Shown in pieces: positions 35,042 through 46,620 of a stretch of DNA of 64,000 nucleotides. The notes under the pieces were generated by a model. The model saw only the letters and a program-made list of their open reading frames with translations, was not told the origin of the DNA and did no database searches. The position numbers and the translations under genes were made by a program. Origin of the DNA: Tethya wilhelma (lineage: Eukaryota > Porifera > Demospongiae > Tethyida > Tethyidae); the NCBI GenBank assembly GCA_964030475.1, contig CAXIPT010000005.1, positions 1 through 64,000 on the forward strand, given 5' to 3'. How positions within the stretch are numbered: the first letter of the stretch is position 1; the number at the start of each line of letters is the position of its first letter.

Positions 35042-35909
35042 CATGGTTTTTTTAGGTAATACTTTACATAGCTAAATAACTCCTCGATTGGGTTCAAATC
35101 TGGACTATATGGAGGTAAAAAAGGAGCAGAATCCCAGCTTCTCTTATAAGTTCAGTAACTTCCTGAACATGATGGATGCTGCAATTGTCCATCACTAATA
35201 TCGATCTTGGATTAGAACCATCGAATGGGAGCATCTCAGGAATTAGACTGCCTCTAATGAAATCATAAAATGTACTGCCATCTACTGTTCCTTTCTTGAA
35301 TTCTAATGCCACTAATCCATCTGTGGCAAATGCTGCAATTGTTGATGCCCTCTTTCCACGATGTAGAATACGATGACACACTGGTCGTTCCCCTTTCCAA
35401 CTGTAGCCATACCGTCTTCTATAATCACGATTGTCACTGCCTGTTTCATCAAGCCAGACAAATTGATCAATGGAGTGAAACTGAACTTCAGCTATGAACT
35501 TTGCTCTAGTTTCCATTGATTGTTGAGTTGCAATTTGCTGGAGTTTCTTGCGAATGATGCCATGATGGTGTAGGGTACGACAAATGGTAGCTTGAGAGAC
35601 TTCGATTCCTGTTTCTTGATATAGACTTTCACCAAGGTATAGAGTAGGGTTTTCAGTTACAATTCCAATCACAACTAGTATCTCATAGTCACTTAAAATC
35701 CTTGTGTGATCTCTATCAATGCTTGGTTTAGCTGGCATTACTTCACCAGTGGCTTCAAAATGTTTAAGTACATTACATACAGTTCCAAGACTTAAGTTTA
35801 AATTCTGAGCAATTTCCCTGTAGGTGTACCCCATACCAATTCTCTGCCATACAATACGCACTCTAAGATCAGCTGAGTACGCTGTCTTTCTTCCTGGCTC
35901 TGCAGACAT
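35042..35909 (-). pseudogene. IS630/Tc1-mariner-like transposase, one frameshift
   Basis: The 271-codon frame from 35909 has an N-terminal helix-turn-helix of the IS630/Tc1 kind (GYTYREIAQNLNLSLGTVCN) and two catalytic blocks: WLDETGSDNRD (first Asp) and ILVMDNCSIHH (second Asp). The frame then leaves register in a T run (about 35118-35123), reading [10 protein letters not shown]. One frame over, the DNA gives [14 protein letters not shown], which holds the third acidic residue, then a stop at about 35042. A one-base loss in a homopolymer, biological or from sequencing, explains it. Intact length would be about 295 residues, normal for the family. It would cut and paste DNA at TA sites in the nucleus; terminal repeats are not identified here. 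A separate MITE abuts its start codon. Confidence 0.85.
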
Positions 35910-36247
35910 CAGTGGCGGATCCAGAGGGTTTCAGAGGTTTCAATTGAAACCCCCTTTGGCTAGCCTGATTAAAAATCTTATAAAACTGACTTGAGTTATA
36001 TGCAATACTGAGCAGCTGACTTGGCTGAGATTCTAGATAGCTAGCTAGCTGCTACTTCACTGACTAGCGCTCAAACAGAACGTTATCTAGCGTGATCGAT
36101 ACTGCTAACGGTAAAGTGCAAAGTTAATTCAAGTGAAAATGGGTGGGGCTATTACGTAAAATGGGCGTGGCTACTGCAAAAATTTTCACGCGCTTTGCGC
36201 ACACTATTATAAGAAAACCCCTTATGAAAATCCTAGATCTGCCACTG
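35910..36247. mobile_element. Non-autonomous hAT-like element at the transposase start codon
   Basis: Ends CAGTGGCGGATCCAGAGGG and ...AGATCTGCCACTG, typical of hAT families. GACAT is duplicated at 35905-35909 and 36248-36252. Read on the minus strand, the duplicated bases are ATGTC, the first five bases of the transposase frame. Confidence 0.75.
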
Positions 36248-36399
36248 GACATACTTCAAAATTTTAAAGTTCCTGCCAAAATCAGTGCGTAATCTAATTA
36301 GTGCTGCAACGCACACGCGTACCCGCAATACGCCGCGCCCTACGCAATCGATCACGCATGTTCAAATGCACTTGCAATCGACTGTAATCGTTTCGGTTT

Positions 36400-36680
36400 A
36401 GTTCCGTTCTTAACCCTTGGTGCGCATGCACACCTAGGGTTACGGTAGTTGTTTTGTCTGTGTGTGTGTGTGTGTGTGTGTGTTCCAACTATATCTCAAG
36501 AATAACAGTTCCAGTCTTCAAAAGCGGCATACCAAGGTAAAATTATCAAGATTATCTAAAAAAATTACACAAAGAATTCAACAAAAGTTTGTACTTACTG
36601 AGATATGAAGCTTTTCAGCCTCTTCGAGCGCTAAGCTTCGAGGCCACACCCATAAGGCCAACAGTTGAAATTTTGGAGGG
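36400..36680 (-). repeat. Hairpin-ended repeat, inverted copy, with (TG)n
   Basis: CCTTGGTGCGCATGCACACCTAGGG then TTACGGTAGTTGTTTTGTC, (TG)n at 36460-36483, and the family body to AGCGCTAAGCTTCGAGGC at about 36650. Between 36681 and 37172 I see nothing further. Confidence 0.55.
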
Positions 36681-37172
36681 CGAGCATGAGCAAGTCATAT
36701 AGCATAGATATTGGAGGGTGAGCATGAAGGGCGAGCCTAAGCGAGTTATATAGCATATATTATAGCAGAGTATATGGCCTGGCTAGCTTTTGTTTCTTGA
36801 CATTTCGGCAGAAAGCGAGTGTAAAAGGCACTACTCCGAATGAAAACAATTAAGCTCAGGCAGGTAGCAAGATTGTGCTATAGTGTGTACCCAGTGAATG
36901 TTGTGGCAATAACTACAATATAGTGCTGTGAAGATAGCCAACATCAAGAAACAACTTAAATTAATTGTTAACTTTCATTGCATTATTTCATTAATGATAA
37001 CAAATACATAAACATAGCAATGGATAACATTAACATCATACCACTACTTATGTATACATATAATTCTTACAGCACATACAATCATACCAAGTACTCAGAA
37101 TTTTACATGCAATCATGCACCAAGGGTTATGCACCTTGGTGCCTTCATTAAGAACGGTAGTAGCACATGTAG

Positions 37173-37340
37173 TAGTCTAGTCCTTTTCCGCCCAGCGAAA
37201 AATGGGGGTCTAGAAAAACTGGCACACATTTTGTGTTCTCTGCTCAAAATCAGGCAGAGCCAATCAGATTGCTTACATGAAGTCATGTGACTATAATGTC
37301 ACATGACAGAATGTTGATTGTGGAAGTCGCGAAAGGAGAG
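37173..37340. mobile_element. Truncated TAG-end transposon, left arm
   Basis: Starts TAGTCTAGTCC and follows the left arm of 9106-9738 (GGTCTAGAAAAACTGG, AGTCATGTGAC, TTGATTGTGGAAGTCGCGAAA). It ends where the gypsy pol remnant begins. Confidence 0.7.
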
Positions 37341-39305
37341 CTCTTTGGAGAAGCATTGACAGTAGAGGTGATCAAGCAAGCTCAGGCGAAGCTGATGATG
37401 ATGTTTATGTTAACCAGATTGAACCCTCACAAATGAACTCACTAAGTTCAGAGGATAGGAAGAAGTTGTTAATGGAGTCTCTTCCTGAGACTGAGCAGTT
37501 AGACCCAACAGAGCGGCAGAAGCTTGTGGAGTTACTCCAGGACCACCATACAGCCTTCTGTTTGGAGGAATGAGAGAGGGGAGACAGACCTCGTTGAACT
37601 GGAGATCTCCACAGGGCATGCTGAGCCGAAGCAACAACCAAGTAGACGGATGCCCCAGGCAGTGAGACAGGAAGTCTCAAGGCAACTGTGAGAAGTGCAG
37701 TCTGAGGGAGTAATCCAACCCTCATCAAGTTTGTGGGCTTATTGCAATGTCCCACACAGTTCTACTGGCGAGAAGCCATCATTTCTATTGTTTGGAGTAG
37801 ATTGTCATGCTCCAACCGAGGCAGTGTTCCTGGATCGATCCACACATCCTTGAACCCACTGATGTTGATGACTATAGAGAGAAGCGAATATTATCTCTGT
37901 CATCAGCACGGGAGTTGCTGGTAAAGACTTTGGAGAGAGCTCAGCAAAGATACAAAGGCCATTATGACAGGAAGGTCCACAATGTCAAGTTCAAGCTAGG
38001 ACAATGTGTCCTAGTGAAGTTCCCACAGGACAAGACAGGGAAGCTGCAGAAGCTTCCACGTCCCTGGCATGGACCATATCATGTGGTGGAGAGGAGTGAC
38101 CCTGACATCTCAGTGGTTCCTGTGTATTTTCCGCAGAAAGGCCAGATTCAAGTCCATCAGAGTTGGGTGACTCTAGCCTCGTTCCCAGGCTCCCCGCCTA
38201 CCTTACACATAAGGAAAGGGAGCCTGGTCTATAATCTCACGTGAGCCTATATAAAGCATAGACGTGTGCTAGACAGGTGAAAATTGAACGTGGGCAGGAT
38301 ACAAAACTACGTAAATTTGCGCAATAGCATGCCCACGCTCTACGCAATTACTTAGCTGCCAGCTAGCTGTGTCTATCAGTATGGTTCTGTACAAGCATGC
38401 AGAAATACGAACGGATTCTCGATGTCTTGTTGCCTGATACGAGGAGCTCATGCATGGGTTCCCTAATGGCTATACCACTGAATAAAGAGTCTGATCAGAC
38501 GGAAAAGCTGTACCAACGGAGCAGTGACTCGAAAATTACAAAGCCTAAGATGATAGACGCTTAGTGTACAGTAGCCATAGCAAAGCAATTCGGGGTTGTA
38601 CATGACTGTGATTTATTTGCTGGTAAACCCTTCACTTCTCAGCTGAGGCATCATTTGAGATCGAGCGTGCAAGACTGTCCTGTATCCTTCATCCAAGCCT
38701 CTTAGAAGCATAGATAGACTAGTCTCCTGAGACAAGAAAACAGTTGTAGCTATATTTCTTTCAACCCTTCGCTCAATAGCCAAACTTCGGCTGTCAAAGA
38801 TAGACTTCTCACTCTCCTAGATAAAATTTTACTTCTCAAAAACCTCAGAGTCCAAAAGAAAAAAAAAACATGCGTAGGCGGACTTGGAACTGCGTCATAA
38901 TAATTATTATGGAATGTTTCGCCCATGCAATTATTATTCCCTTGACTCACGTGAGATTAGAGACCAGGCTCCCCTTTCCTTACGTGTAAGGTAGGCGGGG
39001 AGCCTGGGAACGAGGCTAGGGTGACTCCGTGTCCTGAAAACTTGCTGGCTGGGTTATACTGGTATGGCGGAAAGAAGGCTGGGCCAGGCACACCCCCAAA
39101 GTGGGTGGAAGAGCTTTTTTGTGCAACTAATGGCCCTTCTCAAGTTGCAGACTCAGGTGGTGATGAGGCTGAGAAGTGCAGTGAGGATAGCGCAGTTGCT
39201 GGACTGGACCATGGACGCAGTAATACCCACTACAGTCTAAGAGCCAAGGAGAAGGTGAAACAGCGGCAGTATGCTCGGGTCGAGCTTCTTCTGAGGGGGG
39301 AGTGA
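37341..39305 (+). pseudogene. Ty3/gypsy retrotransposon pol, internally deleted
   Basis: 37380-37740 resembles the region just before gypsy reverse transcriptase (KKLLMESLPETEQLD, VELLQDHHTAFCLEE, then a stop and frame change, ISTGHAEPKQQPSRRMP, GVIQPSSSLWA). The RT core, RNase H and integrase catalytic core are missing. At about 37745 the sequence jumps to the integrase C-terminal part (SSTGEKPSFLLFGVD, VDDYREKRILSLSSAREL, KFKLGQCVLVKFP). An 845-bp transposon interrupts it (38174-39018). The frame resumes and ends at GAG-GGGGGAG, a polypurine tract, followed by TGTAACGG, the probable start of the 3' LTR. Non-functional. Confidence 0.8.
38174..39018. mobile_element. TAG-end transposon (845 bp) in gypsy pol
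   Basis: Perfect ends TAGCCTCGTTCCCAGGCTCC with arms of about 70 bp. GGGTGACTC is duplicated at 38165-38173 and 39019-39027. Terminal hairpin CCAGGCTCCC/GGGAGCCTGG. Short open frames inside are unrecognised. Confidence 0.92.
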
Positions 39306-39461
39306 TGTAACGGACTTACATTTCTGACTCTTGCGTTGTGTATTGCATACTTTTAATTAGACCCTGAACTTTGATTTATTCTAATACGTATATAGTCTAA
39401 CTTTTCTATGATACAATGGGTCTCGTGTTAAAATAAGTTCTTGAGTGAGCTTTACACGTAC

Positions 39462-39652
39462 TGTAAAGCACAAAAATTTGGCGGATTGGCGGTTTGGTAA
39501 GGACTGCCAATATTAAATCCGCCAAACAGTCATTTTCGCGCATGCACGTAATATTGATGCGAGCGCAAACGCCAAAATAAAATCTGCCAATCAAGAAATT
39601 TTGGACAATCTGCCAAATTTTATTCCCGCCAATATATTTTGTGCTATACGGT
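39462..39652. mobile_element. TA-type MITE with AGCACAAAAATTTGGCGG ends
   Basis: The left half carries TTTGGCGGATTGGCGGTTTGG and the right half its approximate inverse ending ATTTTGTGCTATACGGTATAAT. It sits downstream of the putative LTR start. No coding. Confidence 0.5.
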
Positions 39653-39786
39653 ATAATTATTATATCTTTGTACCAGTGTACTGGAAGTCCTATGCCACCC
39701 GTTAAATTTATGTGCGCAAGCATTTTATTGTGACACGAAAAGTATCCGGACTTTTACGATTTGACTGGATAGGCGCTGGTAGCAGA

Positions 39787-39950
39787 GGAGGTATGACACG
39801 AAAGTGTCAATCCAATGCTTTTGCTGACTCAGCATGGTAGGTGCACGTGACCAAATCCAACAACATGCATATTACACGACAAATTGGTCATGTGATTGGA
39901 ATGCACTAATTGACCGGCACTCGCATATCGTACCTCCTGGCCTCTAGCTG
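39787..39950. mobile_element. CAGAGGAGG-end MITE
   Basis: CAGAGGAGGTATGACACG on the left; the right end reads GTACCTCCTGGCCTCTAG. Internal palindromic body with TGCTGACTCAGCA. Between here and 40430, 40338-40397 forms a strong palindrome (TAATATAGACTACGTA / TACGTAGTCTATATATTA). Confidence 0.55.
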
Positions 39951-40430
39951 GGCCTGTAGCACGTACTGTACAGCTAGTCGGGCGGAGCCTGACTTCGGTT
40001 TTTCGCGGAAATCAGGCTCCGTCCGACTACTGTAGATCTATGTACTATAAAATACACCGTAGTACACAAGGCCTAAGGCGGCTTAGCCACTAAACCATGC
40101 TAAACTCCCCACACACAACCATCACAAACTGTATAGATAATACATACATTCTTGGAAGCACAGCTCCTATAAGACATGATTTTAAACTGATCCTTGGCAG
40201 ACCAATCTCTTCAAAATCTGGTAATAAGATCAAGATCTCCCCAGAGGAGGTACGAAAGCATCAATATTCCACCTGATTTTCAGTGAAATTCACGTGATTT
40301 AATTAAAGGCGCTCTCTCACGGAAGTGATTTCGGTTTGATCATAGATAATATAGACTACGTAACCTACGTAAATTACGTAGTCTATATATTATCTACGGT
40401 TTGATTTCGTGACCCAATCAATTTTCAAAT

Positions 40431-41685
40431 TAGTCTCGTGCCCAGACCCCTCCCTCGCACGCGAGAAAAAGGGGGTCTGGTATAGTTCGAAGTAGTCTCG
40501 TGCCCAGACCCCACCCTCGCACAAGCGCGAGGAAAAAGGGGTCTGGTACGCTACGTCCAAATTCTTGGTTCTTGCTGAGTCAGCATTCATGAAAACGTGC
40601 AAGCCAATCAGATTGCAGAATTCAAGGTGTCACATGATGTTCAATAGAAGTGCGCGTGATTGTCATACAGTGTCTAGCAAGACTTTAGTCCAGTTTTATT
40701 CAAAGATTTTTGCTTACCAACTTCACGCTTGTGGTGAATTTCCTTCTGCAGCTTAGTGCCAGCACTGATTTCTGATTCAAGGTCGTTTTGTATAGTTTTC
40801 AAGTTCTCTGGATTGTCCGTGCCATAATTGTGTAGCTCAGACACACTAGTGGCATTTGTCACGAACAAAAGGACTATGAGATGGCAGCCAAGTATGCAGA
40901 TCTTCTAACTTTTCATGACAAATACTGAAAATACACTCAGGGACTACCACGTGATGCGCGTAGTACAAAGCCATGCACGGTCACATGATATATCTGTCTG
41001 ATGCTGACTCAGCAGAACCAAGAAATTGGACGTAGCGTACCAGACTCTCTTTCTCCTTGGAGAATGGGTGGAGTCTGGGGACGAGACTAAGTTCGAAGGA
41101 TTTTTGGGTCTTGCTGACTCAGCACGTAGTGATTCTCACGCACCAATCAGAGAGCTTCCATGTGACTTTGTCATGTGCCACTGGAGACTCCACCCATCCC
41201 ATGGCCTAGACGTAGACCTCTGAAATCGAAAGTAGACAAAGATGCGCATGCTGTCCGTTCCACGTTTAGGAGTCACAGTTCCAAGAGAGTTTGTGCATGA
41301 TACTATCACTCAAAGTATAAGGGAGTTGGGATAGTATGACGAATCAAGAGAGCACCAAATTGGCGCTGTTTATGTTACGAAGTTCGTTAGTGCAGAGATG
41401 TCTTTGTGTCTTATCCTACAGGAAGTGGTAAAAGTGTTTGTTTCGCTTGCATCCCACTTGTTTTTGATAAACTCAAACAATATAGTGGCTGTAAGCCTCC
41501 ATCTAATCATCAGACTGATCCGCGGCAACTGCGCGTACGTAGATTAGTTGCTAGGCAACGAAATTTTCACGTGACAATCAAACCGGATGTCAGCTGACTT
41601 GCTGATTCAGCAAGACTCAAAAATCCTTCGAAGTGTACCAGACCCATTTTTCCTCGGGAGAGGGTTGGGTCTGGGCACGAGACTA
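40431..41685. mobile_element. TAG-end transposon hosting another copy
   Basis: Starts TAGTCTCGTGCCCAGACCCC and ends with the inverted TGGGCACGAGACTA at 41685, next to the n at 41686, which prevents checking its 9-bp duplication. Terminal hairpin AGACCCCTCCC...GGGGGTCT. A second copy (40493-41089) lies directly after the left hairpin. Confidence 0.75.
40493..41089. mobile_element. TAG-end transposon (597 bp), nested
   Basis: Ends TAGTCTCGTGCCCAGACCCC and inverted ...GGACGAGACTA. AGTTCGAAG is duplicated at 40484-40492 and 41090-41098. Hairpin AGACCCCACC/GGGGTCT. Arms extend to CAAATTCTTGGTTCTTGCTG. No coding recognised. Confidence 0.9.
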
Positions 41686-42081
41686 CNATGCCATACTCTT
41701 TCACCAGTGCTATAACAAACAATATGCACTAGCCTCGTTCCCACATAACCTACTAGGCTCCCCTTTCACAGTGAGTATATAGGGGAGAGCCTGCAACAAG
41801 TCTATTCCCACATGCAAACTCTATGCGCATGGGCTTGCTCGTGCTCGCCCCACTCCATGCTTGCATGGCACTAGTTACACAGTGAGTGCCTTCCTACTAT
41901 ACTATGTGTTCCACTACACTGACAGTGAGGTATCCAAACAGAATGTGTTTGTGTGTTCCTACAAAAACTACACATGACTTTCAGAATAAACTTTATTCCG
42001 AGCGAAGCGAGGCTAGGATTGCTGTATACGGAAAAAAAGTTATGTGAGTGGTGGTGGTGGTGTCGACACACCTTGCCGAGA

Positions 42082-42430
42082 ACTGGACTCTGGTAGAATA
42101 GCTCAACAAAGTAAGTAGATTTTATTGCTATGTATGGCACGAAGAGTCTCTGGAGCGACTTTTAACGCCAGATTCCATTGCTAAATGGCATTTTTGGCCA
42201 ACTGACGGCAAACCTAAAAGTAGTTTTTAGAATTGACGATCCTATCCTGTCTGAAAAATGGACTCTGGTAGAGAAACTAAACAAAATTAACACATTTTAC
42301 TAGCTGGTATGGCTTGAAGAGTCTCTTGGCCAACTTCTTGCAACGGTTTCCATCGATAACTTGCATTTCTGGACCAAACCTGAAAGTAGTTTTCTAAATT
42401 GACGATCCGATCCTTTCGATTTGACTCATT
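42082..42430 (+). repeat. Degenerate tandem repeat, two ~180-bp units
   Basis: The order GGACTCTGGTAGA, GAAGAGTCTCT, CATTTCTGGACC/CATTTTTGGCC, AAACCT(A/G)AAAGTAGTTTT, ATTGACGATCC is repeated twice in tandem, with a third partial motif at 42430-42460. No coding. Confidence 0.65.
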
Positions 42431-42626
42431 TTCTTTCTTGACGATCCAGTCCTATAACTACAGCATGCAGCATGATCATGCACGCACTGCATGCTTGCAA
42501 GTTGCACTCTGCTCATATCGCTCCTGCATGAGCGCTGAGCGAGGTTTATGCATCACGTGTACCCCTAGTTATTGTACATTCTTTTTAGCTACATGTCTTT
42601 TCAACAACAGGAAGCTGGAAGCTGAT

Positions 42627-42628
<2 letters not shown>

Positions 42629-42660
<32 letters not shown>
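42629..42660. repeat. (TG)n microsatellite
   Basis: About 15 uninterrupted GT dinucleotides. Confidence 0.95.
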
Positions 42661-42734
42661 ACTGAGTTTTGTGTTGTCAGCTAGCCTTCTAGGGATTGAT
42701 ATACATATAAGCAGACCTGCTGCCTTTTATCATA

Positions 42735-44240
42735 CTTCAAAGTTGCTGAGAGGCTCTCACTGAAAGATTACCAACTGCATACAAGGCTCAAAACTCACAA
42801 AAACTTTCCTTAGCACTCGTAGAGAGCACCAGTGGGAAGCCACTATAGTGCCATTTTTGTTCTCTAACGTACTTACGTACTTCCTAACTGACTTACTTGA
42901 AAATGATTTCCAGAGAACCAGAATGTGTTGAGCCAACTTTGACAGCACAAAGTAAGTTCTTTTCATGGGTACTACATTCCTTGATACTCGTTTTGATCAT
43001 AAACATGCCTAAACAAAAACTAGAAAGCTTTGAAACTTAGTGTATAAATTCATGTACTGCAATGCAGCCATGGAGCTTTGAGAGTTCAAAGGTCATAATT
43101 AACTATCCACGTGGCATTAACTGGATGGTCCTAGTGCATCCACTGCCCATCTTAACATCCTAGATGTAGTTATTATAGGTTTGGAGGCTGTGCTGAGCTC
43201 CTGTAATAGCATTAATTGGCCCGATCTGGGCCATTCCCTTTTTCGGTGGCTAGCTAGATCTGATTTTCCCCGTAAACATGCCCCTCCCCCTTTCGTACAC
43301 TTTATCTTATGCTTGGAGGGATTATCTGAGTTGGGGTATGGTCTCTTCCTATACCCCAAATCCCTCTAATTGCTATAGGAGCTCAACATCGGTCACACAG
43401 AGGGAGCCAGCCATTGGCTACCCATCAGTGGACAAGGGTGGGTGGGTGGGTAACAACTCTTGCCACGCAAGTGGTCCTGCTCTGCTTTGCAACTCAGTCT
43501 GAATAGCCAAACTAGCTCACAGTGCTGTTTGCTGTTTCCAGGGCTTTAATTCAAAGCATAGCAACCAGCATCTGATTCGTCAGTGCTTAATTCGATACCC
43601 AGCGCTCGCTCAAGCCAGCCTGCTTGCCCTGATTGCGCCCGCCGCCCAGCCCAGCCCCCATACTGGCCCCCCAGTTAACTAGGTTTAACGGGGTTAAACC
43701 ACATTTATTATAATCATGCGCATGCGCATTAGCCTCTCCAGCGTGATGCAGTGCATGTAGCTTCTACTCAAGCTTTTTGTAGGGACTAACCAGTCTCTAA
43801 TAGTCTCCACACTGTAGTGTTGAAAAAAGTGAATGAACAAGTAGTAAAAATTTCAAAAAAATAAGTATGGGCAGTGCGGTAAAAAGTATTGGAACAATTA
43901 GGCATGTCTCAATTTCGGCACATGACTACTTCATTTTTTATACCCAACTTTTGCCTTGCCAGCAGTCTATAGTCCACTACTTAGCCAACTGATTAGTAGG
44001 AACTGAAATTGAACTGAATTGAATGCAATAATAAGCTGTGGTACTATTGTACAGATCATTACATTTACGACACTGAGGATCCGGATTANATCATTACATT
44101 TACGACACTGAGGATCCGGATTAAGATTAAAAATGAAGTAGTCATGTGCCGAAATTGAGACATGCCTTGTTCCAATACTTTTTACCGCACTGCCCATTCC
44201 TACACTACTTATTTTTTTGAAATTTTTGCTACTTGTAGTC
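42735..44240. mobile_element. Foldback family copy with an assembly join
   Basis: Family left segment (AAAGTTGCTGAGAGGCTCTC ... GATACTCG, then a 43100-43700 insertion of unrecognised sequence, then GCATTAGCCTCTCCAGCG) followed by the inner foldback (43866-44215). The n at 44090 separates two exact 34-base copies, the mark of two contig ends that should overlap. Confidence 0.7.
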
Positions 44241-44883
44241 ATATAAATGTACTTATTGGTTTGCAATATTGCCTATGTAGCTGTTTCTGTTTCCGATGTT
44301 TTTTCAGCCTAAAAGTGGGTGAAGAGTATCCTCTTGGAGATTTCTGTCCACATGTGCTTGTAATTCTGTGTGTATAACCAGCCTATTTGTGTTGGTCAGA
44401 AGGGTAATGTATTTTGACCACAATGAATAGATTGTTAGTTTTAGCAGGCCTAACTAGTGGCATGTAATCATGGAATGGGGCGAGCATGAGCAAGCGCATG
44501 TGCATGGAGTTTTGCATGTGGGAATTAGCCTCGTTGCAGGCTCTACCCTACACTCACTGTGAGTGTAAGGTCAAAGGGTAGCCTAGTAGGCTATATGGGA
44601 ATGAGGGCCTTATGAGGCTAGCACATATCGTTTGTTAAAGCACTGGTGAAAGAGTATAATGGCATAATTATAACCCTTGGCTAAATTGGTTGTTGACAGA
44701 GTATACTTGTTGATTTTCTTTGAGTCCTGTTTTCATTTGCCAGTTACTTATACTTTTCAGGCAGGGCTCATCGATCCTCTCTTGCCATTTAACAGTTACT
44801 ATAATTATATCATGGTCACTCAGGGGTCTCAGTATCATGCATGTATTGATTCTCAGCTACACTGTGTCTGGTAACTAATATAT

Positions 44884-45903
44884 ACAAGTAGTAAAAATTT
44901 CAAAAAAATAAGTTGTGTAGGAATGGGCAGTGCGGTAAAAAGCATTGGAACAAGACATGTCTCAATTTCGGCACATGACTATTTCATTTTTAATTTATTC
45001 TTGATCCCTAATAATTTATGGATCCTCAGTGTCATATATAAATGCAAAGATCTGTACTACTATAGTACCATAGCTTATTGTTGCATTGGTTCAATCTATA
45101 TAATCAGTTGCATGCATGGCTAATTAAACTACAAGCAGTGGAGTAAACCATAATAAGACAGGCAACTTAAACTGGACTGTCGGCCAAGTGTTGGGCATAA
45201 AAAATGAAGTAGTCATGTGCCGAAATTGAGACATGTCTTGTTCCAATGCTTTTTACCGCACTGCCCATTCCTACACAACTTATTTTTTTGAAATTTTTAC
45301 TACTTGTTCATTCACTTCTTTCAACATGCACTATGGTGTGGAGACTATCAGAGACTGGTTAGTCCCTACAAAAAACTTGAGCAGCTTCTTGCACTTTATT
45401 CTGCTGGAGGAGGCTAATGCGCATGCACATAATAATGCCACGTGGATAATGACCTTTGAACTTTACATACAAAGATGGCTGCATTGTAGTACATGAATTT
45501 ATACACTAAGTTTCAAAGCTTTCTAGTTTTTGTTTAGGCTTATTTGAGATTGAAACGAGTATCAAGGAATGTAAAAGAACTTACTTTGTGCTGTCAAAGT
45601 TGGCTCAACACATTCTGGTTCTCTGGAAATCCTTTTCAAGTAAGTCAGTTAGGAAGTACGTACGTAAGTAAGTACGTTAGAGAACAAAAATGGCATTATG
45701 GTGGCTTCCCAATAGCGCTCACTACGAGTGCTGAGGAAAGTTTTTGTGTGTTTTAGGCCTTGCATGCAGTTGGTAATCTGTCAGTAAGAGCCTCTGAGCA
45801 ACTTTGAAGGTTTAATTTTGTTTGACTAGATTTTTATAGTGACCAACATTTTGTATTGTGTCTATGGGACAGTCGGCCCATTCCTACTATACGTACTACC
45901 GTA
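44884..45903. mobile_element. Foldback family copy, centre plus right half
   Basis: Inner foldback 44884-45303, then the inverted outer arm to the terminus CTATACGTACTACCGTA. It is the complement of the half-copy at 29993-30958. No coding; the frames listed by translation repeat between copies without any conserved protein. Confidence 0.75.
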
Positions 45904-45984
45904 CGTATGATTGAAGAACATGTTCTATAAAACAGTTTTTACACAAAGTGGCTGAACTGAAAGTGTGTCTAGCATTTCTGGGCA

Positions 45985-46620
45985 GGTTACCACATTTTGG
46001 CAAAGAGTGTGCGATCTTCTGGTTCAGCTGGCAATGGCTACAGTGTTTGGACAAATTGAGAACTTTGATCTGACAGTAGAAGAGTGGCCAAAATATGATT
46101 TGTCGCTATTGGAATTACTGGCAATGGTGATGATGTCAAAAAAATGTTTTTCTCAGTGGTGGGACGCAATAGTTTCACATTGTTGCGAAGTTTGATTGCC
46201 TTAATTCAGGTTCATTCTAGATCCAGAAAAGAGGGTGAATTGATTGCCAACTTTGTAGGCGGCTTGTGGAGTTTTGTAACTAGGTTACAACTCATGATAA
46301 GATGCTATGGTACTGACTAGTATGGTGTGTGTGAGACCCAGGCATACATAAGAAGTTGTTAAGTAAGATCGGCAGCTCCTACTCACACAAGCTATCCATT
46401 TAGCCCATGCAGAGTGCTAGTGCTGAAACAGCTCAGCAAAATCTTCGAGAAATGTAAAGTGTCGGATGTCCTAAAGAGAAGGGGTGAACAAGTTGAACAC
46501 CAAAGCAGCCTCTTTTAGAAGATGGAGTTTATTTCTGTTGTGAAGTTGGTCATGTGGCAGTTTCTGTGATCGAGTTTGCAAGAGACGAGAGCACTTAGAG
46601 AAGATGTGTGGCAAACATGT
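45985..46620 (+). pseudogene. Ty3/gypsy gag remnant
   Basis: MATVFGQIENFDLTVEEWPK opens like the capsid N-terminus of gypsy-type Gag. Other frames continue it (FFSVVGRNSFTLLRSLIAL, SRKEGELIANFVG, HAMQSASAETAQQNLREM), so several frameshifts and stops are present. A Cys-rich piece near 46540-46590 may be the remains of a zinc knuckle. Non-functional; not contiguous with the pol remnant at 37341. Confidence 0.65.

Larger units (their letters stand above)
41687..44665. mobile_element. 3-kb inverted-repeat structure
   Basis: About 190-bp arms: ATGCCATACTCTTTCACCAG...CACTAG at 41687-41875 and their inverse at 44453-44665. Each arm includes a TAGCCTCGTTCC/GAGGCTA segment like the TAG-end termini. 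Inside are a degenerate tandem repeat, (TG)n and a foldback family copy. Left boundary obscured by the n at 41686. Confidence 0.5.

Noticed and set aside
38174..39018. Assigning TAG-end elements to Mutator (MULE) because of 9-bp duplications
   Set aside because: The only large element with the same ends encodes a helicase and a DUF6589-type protein, not a MULE transposase. Kept as related to that element instead.
42082..42430. CRISPR-like array
   Set aside because: Only two degenerate units of about 180 bp with no short identical repeats or unique spacers; a tandem duplication in a eukaryotic genome.
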